A stretch of 64,000 bases of DNA from MW101C3 sp943367595. Lineage in GTDB: Bacteria > Cyanobacteriota > Cyanobacteriia > PCC-6307 > Cyanobiaceae. Each line of letters opens with the position of its first letter. Position 1 is the stretch's first letter. Positions 42,448 to 50,842 of the stretch are shown in pieces. The stretch lies in NCBI GenBank assembly GCA_943367595.1, contig CALRJS020000003.1, positions 62,001 to 126,000 on the forward strand, in the 5' to 3' direction. The position numbers and the translations under genes are program-made. Under the pieces are notes generated by a model, which saw only the letters and a list, made by a program, of their open reading frames with translations, was not told the DNA's origin and made no database searches.

Positions 42448-43193
42448 CCATCGGCCTGGAGCTGCTCGCTCAGCTGCCTCTGGCGTTCACCCTGCCGGAC
42501 ATCAGCACCGAGCAGCTGCAGGGGCTGCTGAGCCGCTGGGGCTACCTGGTGGTGTTTGCCGGCATGCTGCTGGAGAACGCCGGCCTGCCGCTGCCCGGTG
42601 AAACCCTCACCCTGCTGGGGGGCTACGCCGCCGGCAGCGGCCAGCTGCAGGTGGGGGGTGTGATCGCCGCAGCCCTGGTTGGTGCGGTGATCGGCGATAA
42701 CCTGGGCTATCTGGTGGGGCGCTGGGCCGGCTGGACGCTGGTGCTGCGGGTTGGCCGCCTGCTGGGCCAGCGGCCCGAGCAGATGGAAGAGCTGCGGCGC
42801 CGTTTCCTGCGTCATGCCGATGCCTCGGTGCTGCTCGGGCGCTTCGTTGCCGTGCTGCGGGTGATCGCCGGACCGCTGGCCGGCGCAGTGGGCATGCCCT
42901 ACGGCCGCTTCCTGCTGTTCACTTTCGCCGGTGCCGCCCTCTGGTCCACCACGATGGTGTCCCTGGCCTGGCTGGGCGGGCGCTGGATTCCCCTGGATCG
43001 CATGCTCTCGAGTGTGGTGGGCTTCGGCCTCGGCGCCCTGCTGCTGATCGTGCTGATCCTGCTGCTGCCCCGCCTGCTGAGCCGGCTGGAATCGCCTCTG
43101 CTGGAATCGAGCCAGCTGGAAGCTGCCGGGCCGCCAGCCGCAGTGAACGTGCCGCCTGGCCATGCCGGCCCCAGCGACCCTGCCACCCCCTGA
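42444..43193 (+). CDS. DedA family membrane protein
   Basis: 249 residues, five or six helices. The family pattern FAGMLLENAGLPLPGETLTLLGGY, GAVIGDNLGYLVGRW, and the Arg motifs GRFVAVLRVIAGPLAGAVGMP are present. DedA proteins flip or recycle membrane lipid carriers such as undecaprenyl phosphate, or affect membrane homeostasis. Coupled to the GST gene in front and followed within 20 bases by the DUF2808 gene. Confidence 0.9.
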   Translation: MTIGLELLAQLPLAFTLPDISTEQLQGLLSRWGYLVVFAGMLLENAGLPLPGETLTLLGGYAAGSGQLQVGGVIAAALVGAVIGDNLGYLVGRWAGWTLVLRVGRLLGQRPEQMEELRRRFLRHADASVLLGRFVAVLRVIAGPLAGAVGMPYGRFLLFTFAGAALWSTTMVSLAWLGGRWIPLDRMLSSVVGFGLGALLLIVLILLLPRLLSRLESPLLESSQLEAAGPPAAVNVPPGHAGPSDPATP

Positions 43194-43212
43194 GGCGCCC
43201 CGCGATCCGCCC

Positions 43213-43845
43213 ATGCTCCACCCCACCATCGATCGCCTTGGCGCCCAGTCGCACCCCTGGCGATGCAGCCGCATCTCACGCCGGCTCGCGCCGGCCAAGG
43301 GGGCATTGGTGGGCCTGGCGCTGCTGCTCGCTGCCGCGCTGCCGCCAGCCCCGCTTGAGCGCCAGGCGGCAGCGGTGGAGATCCGCGGCTCCACCTACTT
43401 CGTGAAGGCCCCGTTCCAGCTCAGCCAGATCACCTACAGCTCGAACATCTCCCAACCCTGGCCGGAGTACTACCTCACGATTCCGATGCCGGAGGAAGCC
43501 GGTGCGGCGCTGGGGGCGCTGGAGGTTCAGCAGATCGGTGGTGCCGACTGGCAGTTCGACTTCGACGCCAGCCGCACCCGCGCCTTCATCGGCAAGCCGC
43601 GCCGCGAAGGCAGGGCCGTGCCGGTGGAGGCAAGCTTCGATCAGGCGCGGCGTCAGTTTCTGATCCGCTTCCCCCAGCCGCCCGTGGCCGGCGAAACCCT
43701 CACCGTGGTGCTGCGGCCCGTGCGCAATCCGATCGTGGCCGACACCTACCTCTATACGGTGCGGGCGTTTCCGGTGGGGCCGCAGCCGGTGGCCAGCCCC
43801 GTGGGGGTGGGCCGCGTGCGCATCTACACCCCCGACTGGTATTGA
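43213..43845 (+). CDS. DUF2808 family exported protein
   Basis: 210 residues from the ATG at 43213 (an ATG at 43162 would overlap dedA). A hydrophobic signal at about 30-55 ends at RQAAAVEIRG. The mature part shows DUF2808 features: TYFVKAPFQLSQITYSSN, YYLTIPMPEEAG, and VVLRPVRNPIVADTYLYTV. Cyanobacteria-specific periplasmic or outer-membrane-associated protein of unknown function. Its end overlaps the convergent cupin gene by 22 bases. Confidence 0.82.
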   Translation: MLHPTIDRLGAQSHPWRCSRISRRLAPAKGALVGLALLLAAALPPAPLERQAAAVEIRGSTYFVKAPFQLSQITYSSNISQPWPEYYLTIPMPEEAGAALGALEVQQIGGADWQFDFDASRTRAFIGKPRREGRAVPVEASFDQARRQFLIRFPQPPVAGETLTVVLRPVRNPIVADTYLYTVRAFPVGPQPVASPVGVGRVRIYTPDWY

Positions 43846-44300
43846 TCCGGCTGCGGCAGCAGGTCTTCGCTGCTCTGGTGCAGCTCGAAATCCTCGAAGC
43901 TGAAGCCGGGCGCCACGCAGCAGTGCACCAGGGTCCAGGCGCCGCTGCTGCGGGCCGCCTGCCACCAGCCGGCCGGGATCAGCTGAAACGGCGCCTGCTG
44001 CGGACGGTCCGGGTGGCGCGGGCCGAGTTCGAGCTGCTCCGGCGGCGCGATGGCGGGATCCTCTTCCCCACGCCAGAGCAGCAGCGGCGCACCGGCCAGG
44101 TGATGCCAGCTCTCCTCGGCGCCGTTCACCCGGTGCCAGCGGCTGGTCACCCCCGCCGGCAGCAGGAAATGGATGACGGTGAAGGCGGCACGCACGGCGC
44201 CGTCCTCGCGGTGCACCTGCAAAGGCGAGCGGTGGATCTCCCGGTAAAACCCCCCCTCCGGGTGGGGCAGCAGGTTGAGCTCGGCGATCAGCTCGTTCAT
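43824..44300 (-). CDS. cupin, DUF985 family
   Basis: 158 residues. LLPHPEGGFYREIHRS, IHFLLPAGVTSRWHRV, EESWHHLAGAPL and GAWTLVHCCVAPGFSFEDFEL are the DUF985 cupin motifs with His-rich metal site. Function unsettled; may bind sugar nucleotides or small acids. ATGA overlap with the VOC gene in front. Confidence 0.87.
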   Translation of the reverse strand: MNELIAELNLLPHPEGGFYREIHRSPLQVHREDGAVRAAFTVIHFLLPAGVTSRWHRVNGAEESWHHLAGAPLLLWRGEEDPAIAPPEQLELGPRHPDRPQQAPFQLIPAGWWQAARSSGAWTLVHCCVAPGFSFEDFELHQSSEDLLPQPDQYQSGV

Positions 44301-44773
44301 GGCGGCGGCAGGGGTGCAGGGGACGGGGCGGTTTCGCCCACCCGATCGAGATCGGCCAGGCCCAGAACCGCCTCGGGATGGAGATACCACTTGAACTCCA
44401 GCCAGTTGCCGGCCGGATCAATCAGGAAGAAGCTGCGATGCTCCAGCGCTTCGCCAGCGAAGCGGGTCTTGGGAGAGGCCCCGAAGCGCAACTGCTGCTG
44501 CCGTGCCCGCTGCTCAAGGGCCGCGTACGCGCTGGCTTCGGCAAAAATCAAGCCGAAGTGGCGTGGGTATATGCCCCGCTGCGGCGGATGAGGCCCCTCA
44601 CCACCCTCGGCCGGCACCAGATGGGCCACCAGCTGGTGGCCGCCAAGGCCCAGCACCAGGGCCGTGGCGCTGCGGCGGCCGCGCCGGCAGCCCAGGCCCT
44701 CCACATACCACCGTTCGGTGGCGTCGAGGTCGAACGCCGGAAACGAGAGATGGAACAGCGCCTGCGCGGTCAT
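44297..44773 (-). CDS. VOC (glyoxalase/dioxygenase) family protein
   Basis: 158 residues in a single VOC domain. LFHLSFPAFDLDATERWYVEGLG opens the fold, HFGLIFAEASAYAALEQRA and RSFFLIDPAGNWLEFKWY close it, the last containing the usual metal-binding Glu. The substrate is unknown. First of a two-gene operon with the DUF985 cupin. Confidence 0.85.
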   Translation of the reverse strand: MTAQALFHLSFPAFDLDATERWYVEGLGCRRGRRSATALVLGLGGHQLVAHLVPAEGGEGPHPPQRGIYPRHFGLIFAEASAYAALEQRARQQQLRFGASPKTRFAGEALEHRSFFLIDPAGNWLEFKWYLHPEAVLGLADLDRVGETAPSPAPLPPP

Positions 44774-44776
44774 GAA

Positions 44777-44962
44777 GGAGAAGCGCCTGCGGGGTGATCG
44801 TGGAAAGGCGCCTGCGGGGTGATGAGGGAGGAAGGCCTGGGGGTGCTGAGGGAGAAGCGCCTACGCGGTCATCACAGAGCGAGAGGCACGCACGCCGGAG
44901 GGTACGGGATGCTGGCGTTCAGAGCCGGAGGGTACGGAATGCTGGCTTTCAGAGCCGGCGGC
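44777..44962. repeat. worn 25-base and exact 30-base tandem repeats
   Basis: At 44777-44870 AAGCGCCTGCGGGGTGAT-like units recur about four times with a roughly 25-base period. At 44894-44953 two 30-base units (GCCGGAGGGTACGG...TTCAGA) differ at two bases, and a third begins at 44954. The second array reaches into the 3' end of the next minus-strand gene and supplies its last codons. Confidence 0.8.
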
Positions 44963-45431
44963 GGAAGCCTTCGCTGAAGCCTCCGCTGGAGGAACGCTCG
45001 TCGTCGTTGGAGCGGCGCAGTTGCCAGACGTTGCGACCGATGCGCTCGGCCACGACGCCGGCGCGCCGCACCCGGGGGGCGCCGGGGCGGGCGCCCAGCA
45101 GCAGGCCCACCTCATGGGTGGAAAGGGGAGCGCCGGTGCTGATTGCCAGGGCGATCGCTTCGAGCCGCCCTTTCATCGACTGGAGCTGCACCGGACTCTC
45201 CAGATCAAAGCCATCGGCCTGGGCCACCGGCAGGCCGATGGCCGCGCCGCCCATGCCGCGCATCAGGCCCAGACCCACCACCGCCAGCGCCTGCTCCGGC
45301 TTGACGCCCTGATCGATCGCACCGGCGATCCAGCTGGCGAACGAGCCCTCCCCGCCAGCGTTCGGATCGCGCGGGATCGGCGTGGTGGATCCGGTGGTGG
45401 CAGTGGCGGAACTGGTGCGCTTGGTGGTCAT
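44949..45431 (-). CDS. conserved hypothetical protein
   Basis: 160 residues. Core SFASWIAGAIDQGVKPEQALAVVGLGLMRGMGG followed by a segment like a winged helix (GAPLSTHEVGLLLGARPG, RRAGVVAERIGRNVWQLRR). The ending SSSGGFSEGFRRRL comes from the tandem repeat. The helix-turn-helix-like part suggests DNA binding, but this is not certain. ATG at 45431 preferred to 45449. Confidence 0.6.
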   Translation of the reverse strand: MTTKRTSSATATTGSTTPIPRDPNAGGEGSFASWIAGAIDQGVKPEQALAVVGLGLMRGMGGAAIGLPVAQADGFDLESPVQLQSMKGRLEAIALAISTGAPLSTHEVGLLLGARPGAPRVRRAGVVAERIGRNVWQLRRSNDDERSSSGGFSEGFRRRL

Positions 45432-45468
45432 GACCCAGAAAAAACACACGTGGCCGGAAATTACCGGT

Positions 45469-45768
45469 TCAACTGCGTCTCAACCAGTGGGGGGCACCAC
45501 TGAACCAGTCGCCGATGTCATCGTGATCGGGGTGAAACGGGGCCGCAGGATCGGGATCGGCAAGATCCAGATCACTCAGCAGGCGATCCAGGCCATCGTC
45601 TGCGTCGTGCAGACGCCGCCGCTCGCTTCGGCGCACCCAGCTGGCCACGGCGCCATCGCGGCTGGCGAATTTCTGGAGATAGATGCGTTCCTGCAGGGTC
45701 ACCGGTTGGGCCGCTTCGATGCGGCGCAGGATGGCTTGCAGCTTCAGGCGGGTGGTGGGGGTGAGCAT
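45469..45768 (-). CDS. small conserved hypothetical protein
   Basis: 99 residues. An N-terminal helix pair (RLKLQAILRRIEAAQPVTLQ and ERIYLQKFASRDGAVASWV) precedes an acidic tail rich in Asp-Leu. It lies 37 bases upstream of the preceding hypothetical gene on the same strand, so they may be cotranscribed. Looks like a small cyanobacterial protein without a known domain. Confidence 0.6.
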   Translation of the reverse strand: MLTPTTRLKLQAILRRIEAAQPVTLQERIYLQKFASRDGAVASWVRRSERRRLHDADDGLDRLLSDLDLADPDPAAPFHPDHDDIGDWFSGAPHWLRRS

Positions 45769-45994
45769 GGCGGGCGACGCAACGGCAGGCCCCTGTGATA
45801 GCGGCGCTGGCGGCCGCTGCTGTAGCCCTTCCCACCGAGCCCCGCGCAGTCAGGCCCGGTGGGGGCTGAACGGTAGGATCCGCACCAATTGAACGCCCCA
45901 CGTCCAGGGGAATCGGCCTGCGGTGCACAGGCGCGGCGGAGGCCAATCCAGCCGATTGCATCCCGTCCGCCGATCGATCCCACTGCCAGCGAAC

Positions 45995-46705
45995 GTGTCC
46001 TTCAGCCCCGGCGACTCCAGAGCGCAGCCCGCCCGCCGGTCCAGCCTCACGCGTCTCACCGGCAGCCACAGCCCTTCGATTCAGCTGGGCGCTGAGATCG
46101 AGCTGAGGGCCTACGTGTTCCTCGATTCGCTGCAGCCCCAGCTGGCGGCCTACATGGGCACGGTGTCGCAGGGGTTCCTGCCGATCCCCGGCGATGCCTG
46201 CCTCTGGCTGGAGGTGGCGCCTGGCATGGCGGTGCACCGCCTCACCGACATCGCCTTGAAGGCCAGCACGGTGCGGCTCGGCCAGAAGGTGGTGGAGCGG
46301 GCCTTCGGCTCGCTGGCGCTCTATCACCGCGATCAGAGCAGCGTGCTGCTCTCTGGTCAGGCGGTGGTGGATGCCATGGGTACCACGGTGGAGCGGCGCG
46401 GGCGCTGCGAGGTCACCTGGTCGGAGATCATCCGTGCCATCACCCCCGACCATGCGGTGCTGATCAACCGCCAGAACCGCCGCGGCTCGATGATCCAGTC
46501 GGGCATGAGCATGTTCATCCTGGAAACCGAGCCCGCCGGCTACGTGCTGATCGCCGCCAACGAGGCCGAGAAGTCGTCGAACATCACCGTGGTGGATGTG
46601 AAAGCCGTGGGCGCCTACGGCCGCCTCACCCTGGCCGGCCGCGAAGGCGATGTGGACGAAGCCTATGCCGCAGCCATGCGCGCCATCGAGGTGATCAACC
46701 GCTAG
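45995..46705 (+). CDS. csoS1D: carboxysome tandem-BMC shell protein CsoS1D
   Basis: 237 residues from a GTG (an earlier GTG at 45923 would add 24). Two bacterial-microcompartment domains: about 35-130 (FLDSLQPQLAAYMGTV, GFLPIPGDACLW) and 140-237 (WSEIIRAITPDHAVLINRQN, GSMIQSGMSMFILETE). The protein forms trimers that stack and gate a wide pore in the alpha-carboxysome shell. Glu101-Arg102 align with the gating Glu120-Arg121 of the longer Prochlorococcus protein if the 19-residue difference lies at the N-terminus. Followed convergently by rdgB, a neighbour seen in marine relatives. No other cso gene is in the window. Confidence 0.92.
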   Translation: MSFSPGDSRAQPARRSSLTRLTGSHSPSIQLGAEIELRAYVFLDSLQPQLAAYMGTVSQGFLPIPGDACLWLEVAPGMAVHRLTDIALKASTVRLGQKVVERAFGSLALYHRDQSSVLLSGQAVVDAMGTTVERRGRCEVTWSEIIRAITPDHAVLINRQNRRGSMIQSGMSMFILETEPAGYVLIAANEAEKSSNITVVDVKAVGAYGRLTLAGREGDVDEAYAAAMRAIEVINR

Positions 46706-46706
46706 C

Positions 46707-46762
46707 CGCCACCCTGGCCGCAGGGTGTGGCGCTGGTGATCCGCTGCGGAGAGGCTCCGCAG
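46707..46762. terminator. two strong hairpins between convergent csoS1D and rdgB
   Basis: CGCCAC-CCTG-GCCG-CAGG-GTGTGGCG (46707-46732) is nearly perfect, and CTGCGGAG-AGG-CTCCGCAG (46744-46762) is an 8-pair stem. They fill the gap between convergent genes and may end both transcripts, though T-tracts are missing. Confidence 0.55.
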
Positions 46763-46772
46763 CCGGCAGAGC

Positions 46773-47375
46773 TCAGACGCCCAGCAAGCGGCGCAGCTCC
46801 GGGGCCAGCTGGCGGGCGGCCTTGGCGCGGCTGCCGAGCTTCTCGAGCTGATGGCTGCTCATCTCGGCCAGCGTGCAGCCGGCCTCGCGCACATGCAGCA
46901 AGGTGTTGTAGCCGTAGCCGGGGGCCTGCACCGGGCGGGTGAGGATTTCGCCGCGGCAGATGCCCTCAGCTTCCAGCACGGTGCGGCCGCTGGGATCGGC
47001 CAGCGCCAACGCCGACACGATGGCGGCGCTGCGGTAGGGGGTGTCACCCAGCTCCTGCAGCAGCCGGCTGATGCGCTCCGCATCGCTGGGGGCGTAGCGG
47101 GCCGAGTAGATGCCCGGCGCGCCGCCCAGGGCGTCGACACACAGTCCGGAGTCATCGGCCAGGGTCCAGCGGCCGGTGAGGGCGGCCACGGTTTCCGCCT
47201 TGAGGCGGGCGTTCTCGGCGAAGGTGGCGCCCGTCTCCTCCACCTCAAGCCCGTCGGGCTGAGGCAGCACCTGCAGCCGCACTGCCTCCAGCATCGCCGC
47301 AAGCTCGCGGATCTTGTGCCGGTTGCTGCTGGCGATCACCAGCACCGGCCCCCCATCCCCAACGGCGCGGATCAC
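46773..47375 (-). CDS. rdgB: non-canonical purine NTP pyrophosphatase (RdgB/HAM1)
   Basis: 200-residue house-cleaning enzyme that hydrolyses dITP, XTP and ITP to monophosphates. SSNRHKIRELAAML at the N-terminus binds the triphosphate. TFAENARLKAETVA, LADDSGLCVDALGGAPG, YSARYA and GYGYNTLLHV follow; SSHQLEKLGSRAKA, near the C-terminus, is the family's SHR-like segment written here as SSHQ. Coupled by ATGA to the gene in front. Confidence 0.93.
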   Translation of the reverse strand: MIRAVGDGGPVLVIASSNRHKIRELAAMLEAVRLQVLPQPDGLEVEETGATFAENARLKAETVAALTGRWTLADDSGLCVDALGGAPGIYSARYAPSDAERISRLLQELGDTPYRSAAIVSALALADPSGRTVLEAEGICRGEILTRPVQAPGYGYNTLLHVREAGCTLAEMSSHQLEKLGSRAKAARQLAPELRRLLGV

Positions 47376-47761
47376 CGGCTGGCGGGAGCCGGAGCACGCT
47401 TCTGACGCGGCAGCGGACCGTCGCGGTCGGAGCGGAAGATCAGCTCCAGGCCGGCGGCATGCAGCGGCAGCAGATCAATCAGCGATTGCAGGGTCTGGCG
47501 GGTGAGCGGTGCGCCCTTGGTCATGGCTTCGCCGCTCATCAGCACCACATCCAGCTCAGGGCCATCCGACTGGGGCTGCACATCGGCGAACAGCTGCACC
47601 GCCAGCCCCTGGGGCGGCACCCGCAGCAGGCCACTCAGGTGGACGGGCCCCTGCTGATCGATTTCGGTGCCCAGCTGAACGAGCGCAGGCAGCAGAACAG
47701 GAATCAGATCCTGCTCCGCCGCTGGCCCGCGGGGCTTGAGAACCATGATCAATCGAGCCAT
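47372..47761 (-). CDS. hypothetical protein coupled to rdgB
   Basis: 129 residues. Begins MARLIMVLKPRGPAAEQDLI and contains PVHLSGLLRVPPQGLAVQLFADVQ, a beta-rich pattern, then a helical LTRQTLQSLIDLLPLHAAGL. No domain recognised. Its stop overlaps the rdgB start by 4 bases, so the two are translated together. Confidence 0.6.
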   Translation of the reverse strand: MARLIMVLKPRGPAAEQDLIPVLLPALVQLGTEIDQQGPVHLSGLLRVPPQGLAVQLFADVQPQSDGPELDVVLMSGEAMTKGAPLTRQTLQSLIDLLPLHAAGLELIFRSDRDGPLPRQKRAPAPASR

Positions 47762-47922
47762 GGGGGTCAGCGAATCAGCGCATCTTCGCTCAGCGCTCGC
47801 CCGAGCTGTCGTCGGCGCGGAAGAGAGGGAAGGCCCTCCCGCTGACGCTGGCGGCTCAGCCAGGGGGCGCGGACTCAGCCCGGCATGGCAGCGGTGAACG
47901 CCAGCCGCGCAGGGCGAAGGCT

Positions 47923-48582
47923 TCAGCGGTGCTCGATCAACTCCGCTGCGCTGTAACGGATCTTCGCCAGGCTGGCGTACTTGTCGTCGGCGGAGCGGTA
48001 GCCGGCGGCGCACACCACCGCGCTGCGGTATGGGGAGGCTTCAAGCCCCAGCAGCCGGTCGTAGTCGGGGGGAGAAAAGCCCTCGATCGGGCAGGTGTCA
48101 ACGCCAAGCAGCGCGGCCGTCGTCATGAAGGTGCCGAGGGCGATGTACAGCTGGTTGGTGGACCACTGATCGATCAGGGCGCTGCGGGGACCATCCAGCA
48201 GGTCTTTCTGCATCATCGAGCGATAGAACGCCAGCTGCTCGATCGGCTGCTCGCGGATCGTGCTGGTGGCCTCGATCAGGCGATCGAGATCGTCAGCGTC
48301 GATCGTGCGCCTGGCCAGGAACACCACCAGATGGGAAGCGTCGGTGATCTGCGACTGGTTCCAGGAGAACGGACGCAGATCGCTGCGCAGGGCGGGATCC
48401 TCGATCACCAGGAACTTCCACGGCTGCAGGCCATAGGAGGAGGGGCTGAGCACCAGCGACTGCTCCAGGCTGCTCCAGAGCTCAGCCGGAATGGTGCGGT
48501 CGGCGTCGAACACCTTGGTGGCATAGCGCCACTGCAGCGCCTCCAGCACGGTGCGGGGGTCGGTGGCGGGGGTGGGAAGCAT
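47923..48582 (-). CDS. nitroreductase family NAD(P)H-dependent oxidoreductase
   Basis: 219-residue FMN flavoprotein. LQWRYATKVFDADRTIP, SPSSYGLQPWKFLVIED and the C-terminal GYRSADDKYASLAKIRYSAAELI are typical of the NfsB-type group, with PIEGFSPPDYDRLLGL in between. Reduces nitro compounds or quinones; the natural substrate is unknown. The ATG at 48582 gives the family N-terminus; longer frames upstream are unsupported. Confidence 0.88.
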   Translation of the reverse strand: MLPTPATDPRTVLEALQWRYATKVFDADRTIPAELWSSLEQSLVLSPSSYGLQPWKFLVIEDPALRSDLRPFSWNQSQITDASHLVVFLARRTIDADDLDRLIEATSTIREQPIEQLAFYRSMMQKDLLDGPRSALIDQWSTNQLYIALGTFMTTAALLGVDTCPIEGFSPPDYDRLLGLEASPYRSAVVCAAGYRSADDKYASLAKIRYSAAELIEHR

Positions 48583-49312
48583 GCAAGCTGATGCCGAGTT
48601 GGGGGGATTCTGGCCACAGGGAGTGGCATTGGCCGGCACAGGCGAACACACCCGCTGCCGAAGGACGCCCGCATGGGGCGATTGCGCAGCCTGGTGGCTG
48701 CAGAGCGCTGGGGGGAATCGAATGCATGGAGCTGGTGTGGACCAGGGAGCTGGGCGAGGAAAGACAGCAAACAGCGGTGAGCAGGCGATGCGCTGCACCA
48801 CCAGCCGGAAGGGGGAGACACCGTGAGTTGGACATTGGCTGTGATGCCAACCGAAACGGCAAGCCGCCCAGACCTGGGATGGGCTGTGGCACCAGGCCAA
48901 TCAACCGGAGGCCCTAAGGAGGTAAGTCCGGTGAATCAGCCTCAACGATCACCCGGCAGACGCACCGCTATCCGATGCGCAGGAACCTGGCAGGTGCCAT
49001 GGTGACGCACGTCTGACGCACTGCGAAGATGATGACGACGCGTCGATGACAAGCTGCTGACGGACGATTCACACGGCGAGATCACAATGACAATGTGTCG
49101 ACGATGTGCTGCCTAAGCCAAGACACCAGATTGCTGACATTGACGGGACGTATTGAAGGCGTAGCAATGGCGTACAGATACACACACATGGCGATTAATG
49201 GCATACAAATCAAGCGTTGGTGAAGCGCTGATGATGCAGGTACAGGAGGAGTGGTGGTGGGGGCGGCTGCGGTGGTGGTGCTGGCGGTGGTGGTCCATCA
49301 CGCAGTGCTGCG
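48583..49312. other. 730-base gap with one possible small ORF
   Basis: A plus-strand frame at 48823-49005 (60 codons from a GTG after GGGGGAGA) contains an internal GTG at 48931. That GTG is preceded by a perfect AAGGAGGT (48916-48923) at 7 bases, so a 24-residue peptide could be made. No protein family fits. Bases 49020-49310 fall in GC. No known structured RNA was recognised. Confidence 0.4.
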
Positions 49313-50842
49313 CTAATACGCGTTGGGAGACCTCAGCTTGATGAGCGTTCCGATCAGGATGCGAAGGTCGAGGCCCAGGGACCACTCCTTCAGATAGAGA
49401 AGGTCGGCTTCCAGGCGCTGCGCCATGGCTTTCAAGGTGGAGGTTTCGCCACGGAACCCCCTCACCTGGGCCAGACCGGTGATGCCGGGCTTGAGCAGAT
49501 GGCGTTGCATATAGCCAGGGATCAGATGGCGGTAGTACTCGTTGTGGGCCACAGCGTGCGGACGAGGGCCAACAAGGCTCATGGAACCTTGCAGCACATT
49601 GAAGAGCTGCGGCAACTCATCCAGGGACCACTGCCGCAGAAAGCGGCCGAGCGGGGTAACCCTCAGATCGTTCTGGCGGGCCTGCTGAAGACCTGGCTGA
49701 TCACCATTCTCCACCACGGACATGGTGCGGAACTTGTAGATCATGAAGCGTTGGCCATCCAGTCCGTAACGATCCTGGCGAAAAATGACTGGACCGCCCA
49801 TGAAAACAAGGATGAGAATAGCGATCAGCAGCAGCAGTGGCAGAAACAGCAGAATCAGTAAGAAAGAAGCCGTGAGATCAAAGAGGCGCTTCAGCTGCTT
49901 CTGCAGGAAAAAGGATTCATCCCCCCATAACTCAATGCTGAAAGAGCTACCCAGCTGCTGACCCCTGAGACACATGGAAGCATTGGCCCACGACGGTACA
50001 TAGAACACAGGCTTGCACGTGTTGCCAAAGAGCTTGATCAGATGCTGAATGTCATTGCCGGCATCTGAGGTGGAGCTGAAGAAGATCTGGTCCACCTCAT
50101 GGGAATGCAACCAGGCAGCAAGACCGAAAGATCCTCCACCGTATCCAGGCATCCATTCGGGAAGGGACCCCTCAGCAGGCTCTGCAGGTCCGAACCACTT
50201 GACCAGGTGAAATCCCAGATAGGGGAGACTCTGAATCTGGCGAGCGAAGGAGATGGCCTGCTCAGCGGTACCCCAGAAGATCAGGGTTCTGCTGTTGCCA
50301 CCACGTGATCGATACATGCGCAGGAGTTTATGGCCTCCCACGTGAAGAACAACGAGAACAAACCAGCTGATCAATGACCAGCCGACAAACTCAACACGGG
50401 ACAAGCTGTCAGAAAGCTTCGCCAGGAAGACGACAGCCAGCAGGCAGCCCACAACCTTGGTCCAACTGATTGTGAGCCGAGAAACCAGCAACCAAAGACT
50501 GCGAGAGCGGTACGACTGATAGACCTTGCCCTGGTGAAAGATGATCGTTGTGACCAGGCCGACGATGAGCTCGGTGGTGATTTGCAGTTCCAGCGGAAGG
50601 CTCGTTGCAATGGTTGTTGTGATCAGAAGGAGGACCACAACCAGCACTGGATCAACGAACTGAGAGAGGCGAGACAGATCAGCGCCATTGAGCAGAAACC
50701 GACGAACCCGCTCTTTCGGCGAACTACCATTGAGCCGACCATCGTCTCGCGATGGAAAGCCAGCACGAAGCAATGGCACCTGAAACTCAGACTGCGGAGC
50801 GCGTTGTTCGTCGTGGTGCTGAACGGGAGAGATCGTTGCCAT
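49313..50842 (-). CDS. polyprenyl glycosylphosphotransferase initiating exopolysaccharide synthesis
   Basis: 509 residues. Four or five N-terminal helices, a central nucleotide-binding-like domain (RTLIFWGTAEQAISFARQI), another helix at about 325-350, then the bacterial sugar transferase domain. The last has KRLFDLTAS, GPVIFRQDRYGLDGQRF, YKFRTM, LRQWSLDELPQLFNVL, GPRPHA, and KPGITGLAQVRGFRGET. It transfers a sugar-1-phosphate to undecaprenyl phosphate, the first step of repeat-unit assembly. Divergent from the Wzc-like gene. Confidence 0.92.
   Translation of the reverse strand: MATISPVQHHDEQRAPQSEFQVPLLRAGFPSRDDGRLNGSSPKERVRRFLLNGADLSRLSQFVDPVLVVVLLLITTTIATSLPLELQITTELIVGLVTTIIFHQGKVYQSYRSRSLWLLVSRLTISWTKVVGCLLAVVFLAKLSDSLSRVEFVGWSLISWFVLVVLHVGGHKLLRMYRSRGGNSRTLIFWGTAEQAISFARQIQSLPYLGFHLVKWFGPAEPAEGSLPEWMPGYGGGSFGLAAWLHSHEVDQIFFSSTSDAGNDIQHLIKLFGNTCKPVFYVPSWANASMCLRGQQLGSSFSIELWGDESFFLQKQLKRLFDLTASFLLILLFLPLLLLIAILILVFMGGPVIFRQDRYGLDGQRFMIYKFRTMSVVENGDQPGLQQARQNDLRVTPLGRFLRQWSLDELPQLFNVLQGSMSLVGPRPHAVAHNEYYRHLIPGYMQRHLLKPGITGLAQVRGFRGETSTLKAMAQRLEADLLYLKEWSLGLDLRILIGTLIKLRSPNAY

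Noticed and set aside
48918..48940. GAGGTAAGTCCGG, similar to the start of RNase P RNA
   Set aside because: The rest of the conserved RNase P core is missing on both sides; explained better as a ribosome-binding site.
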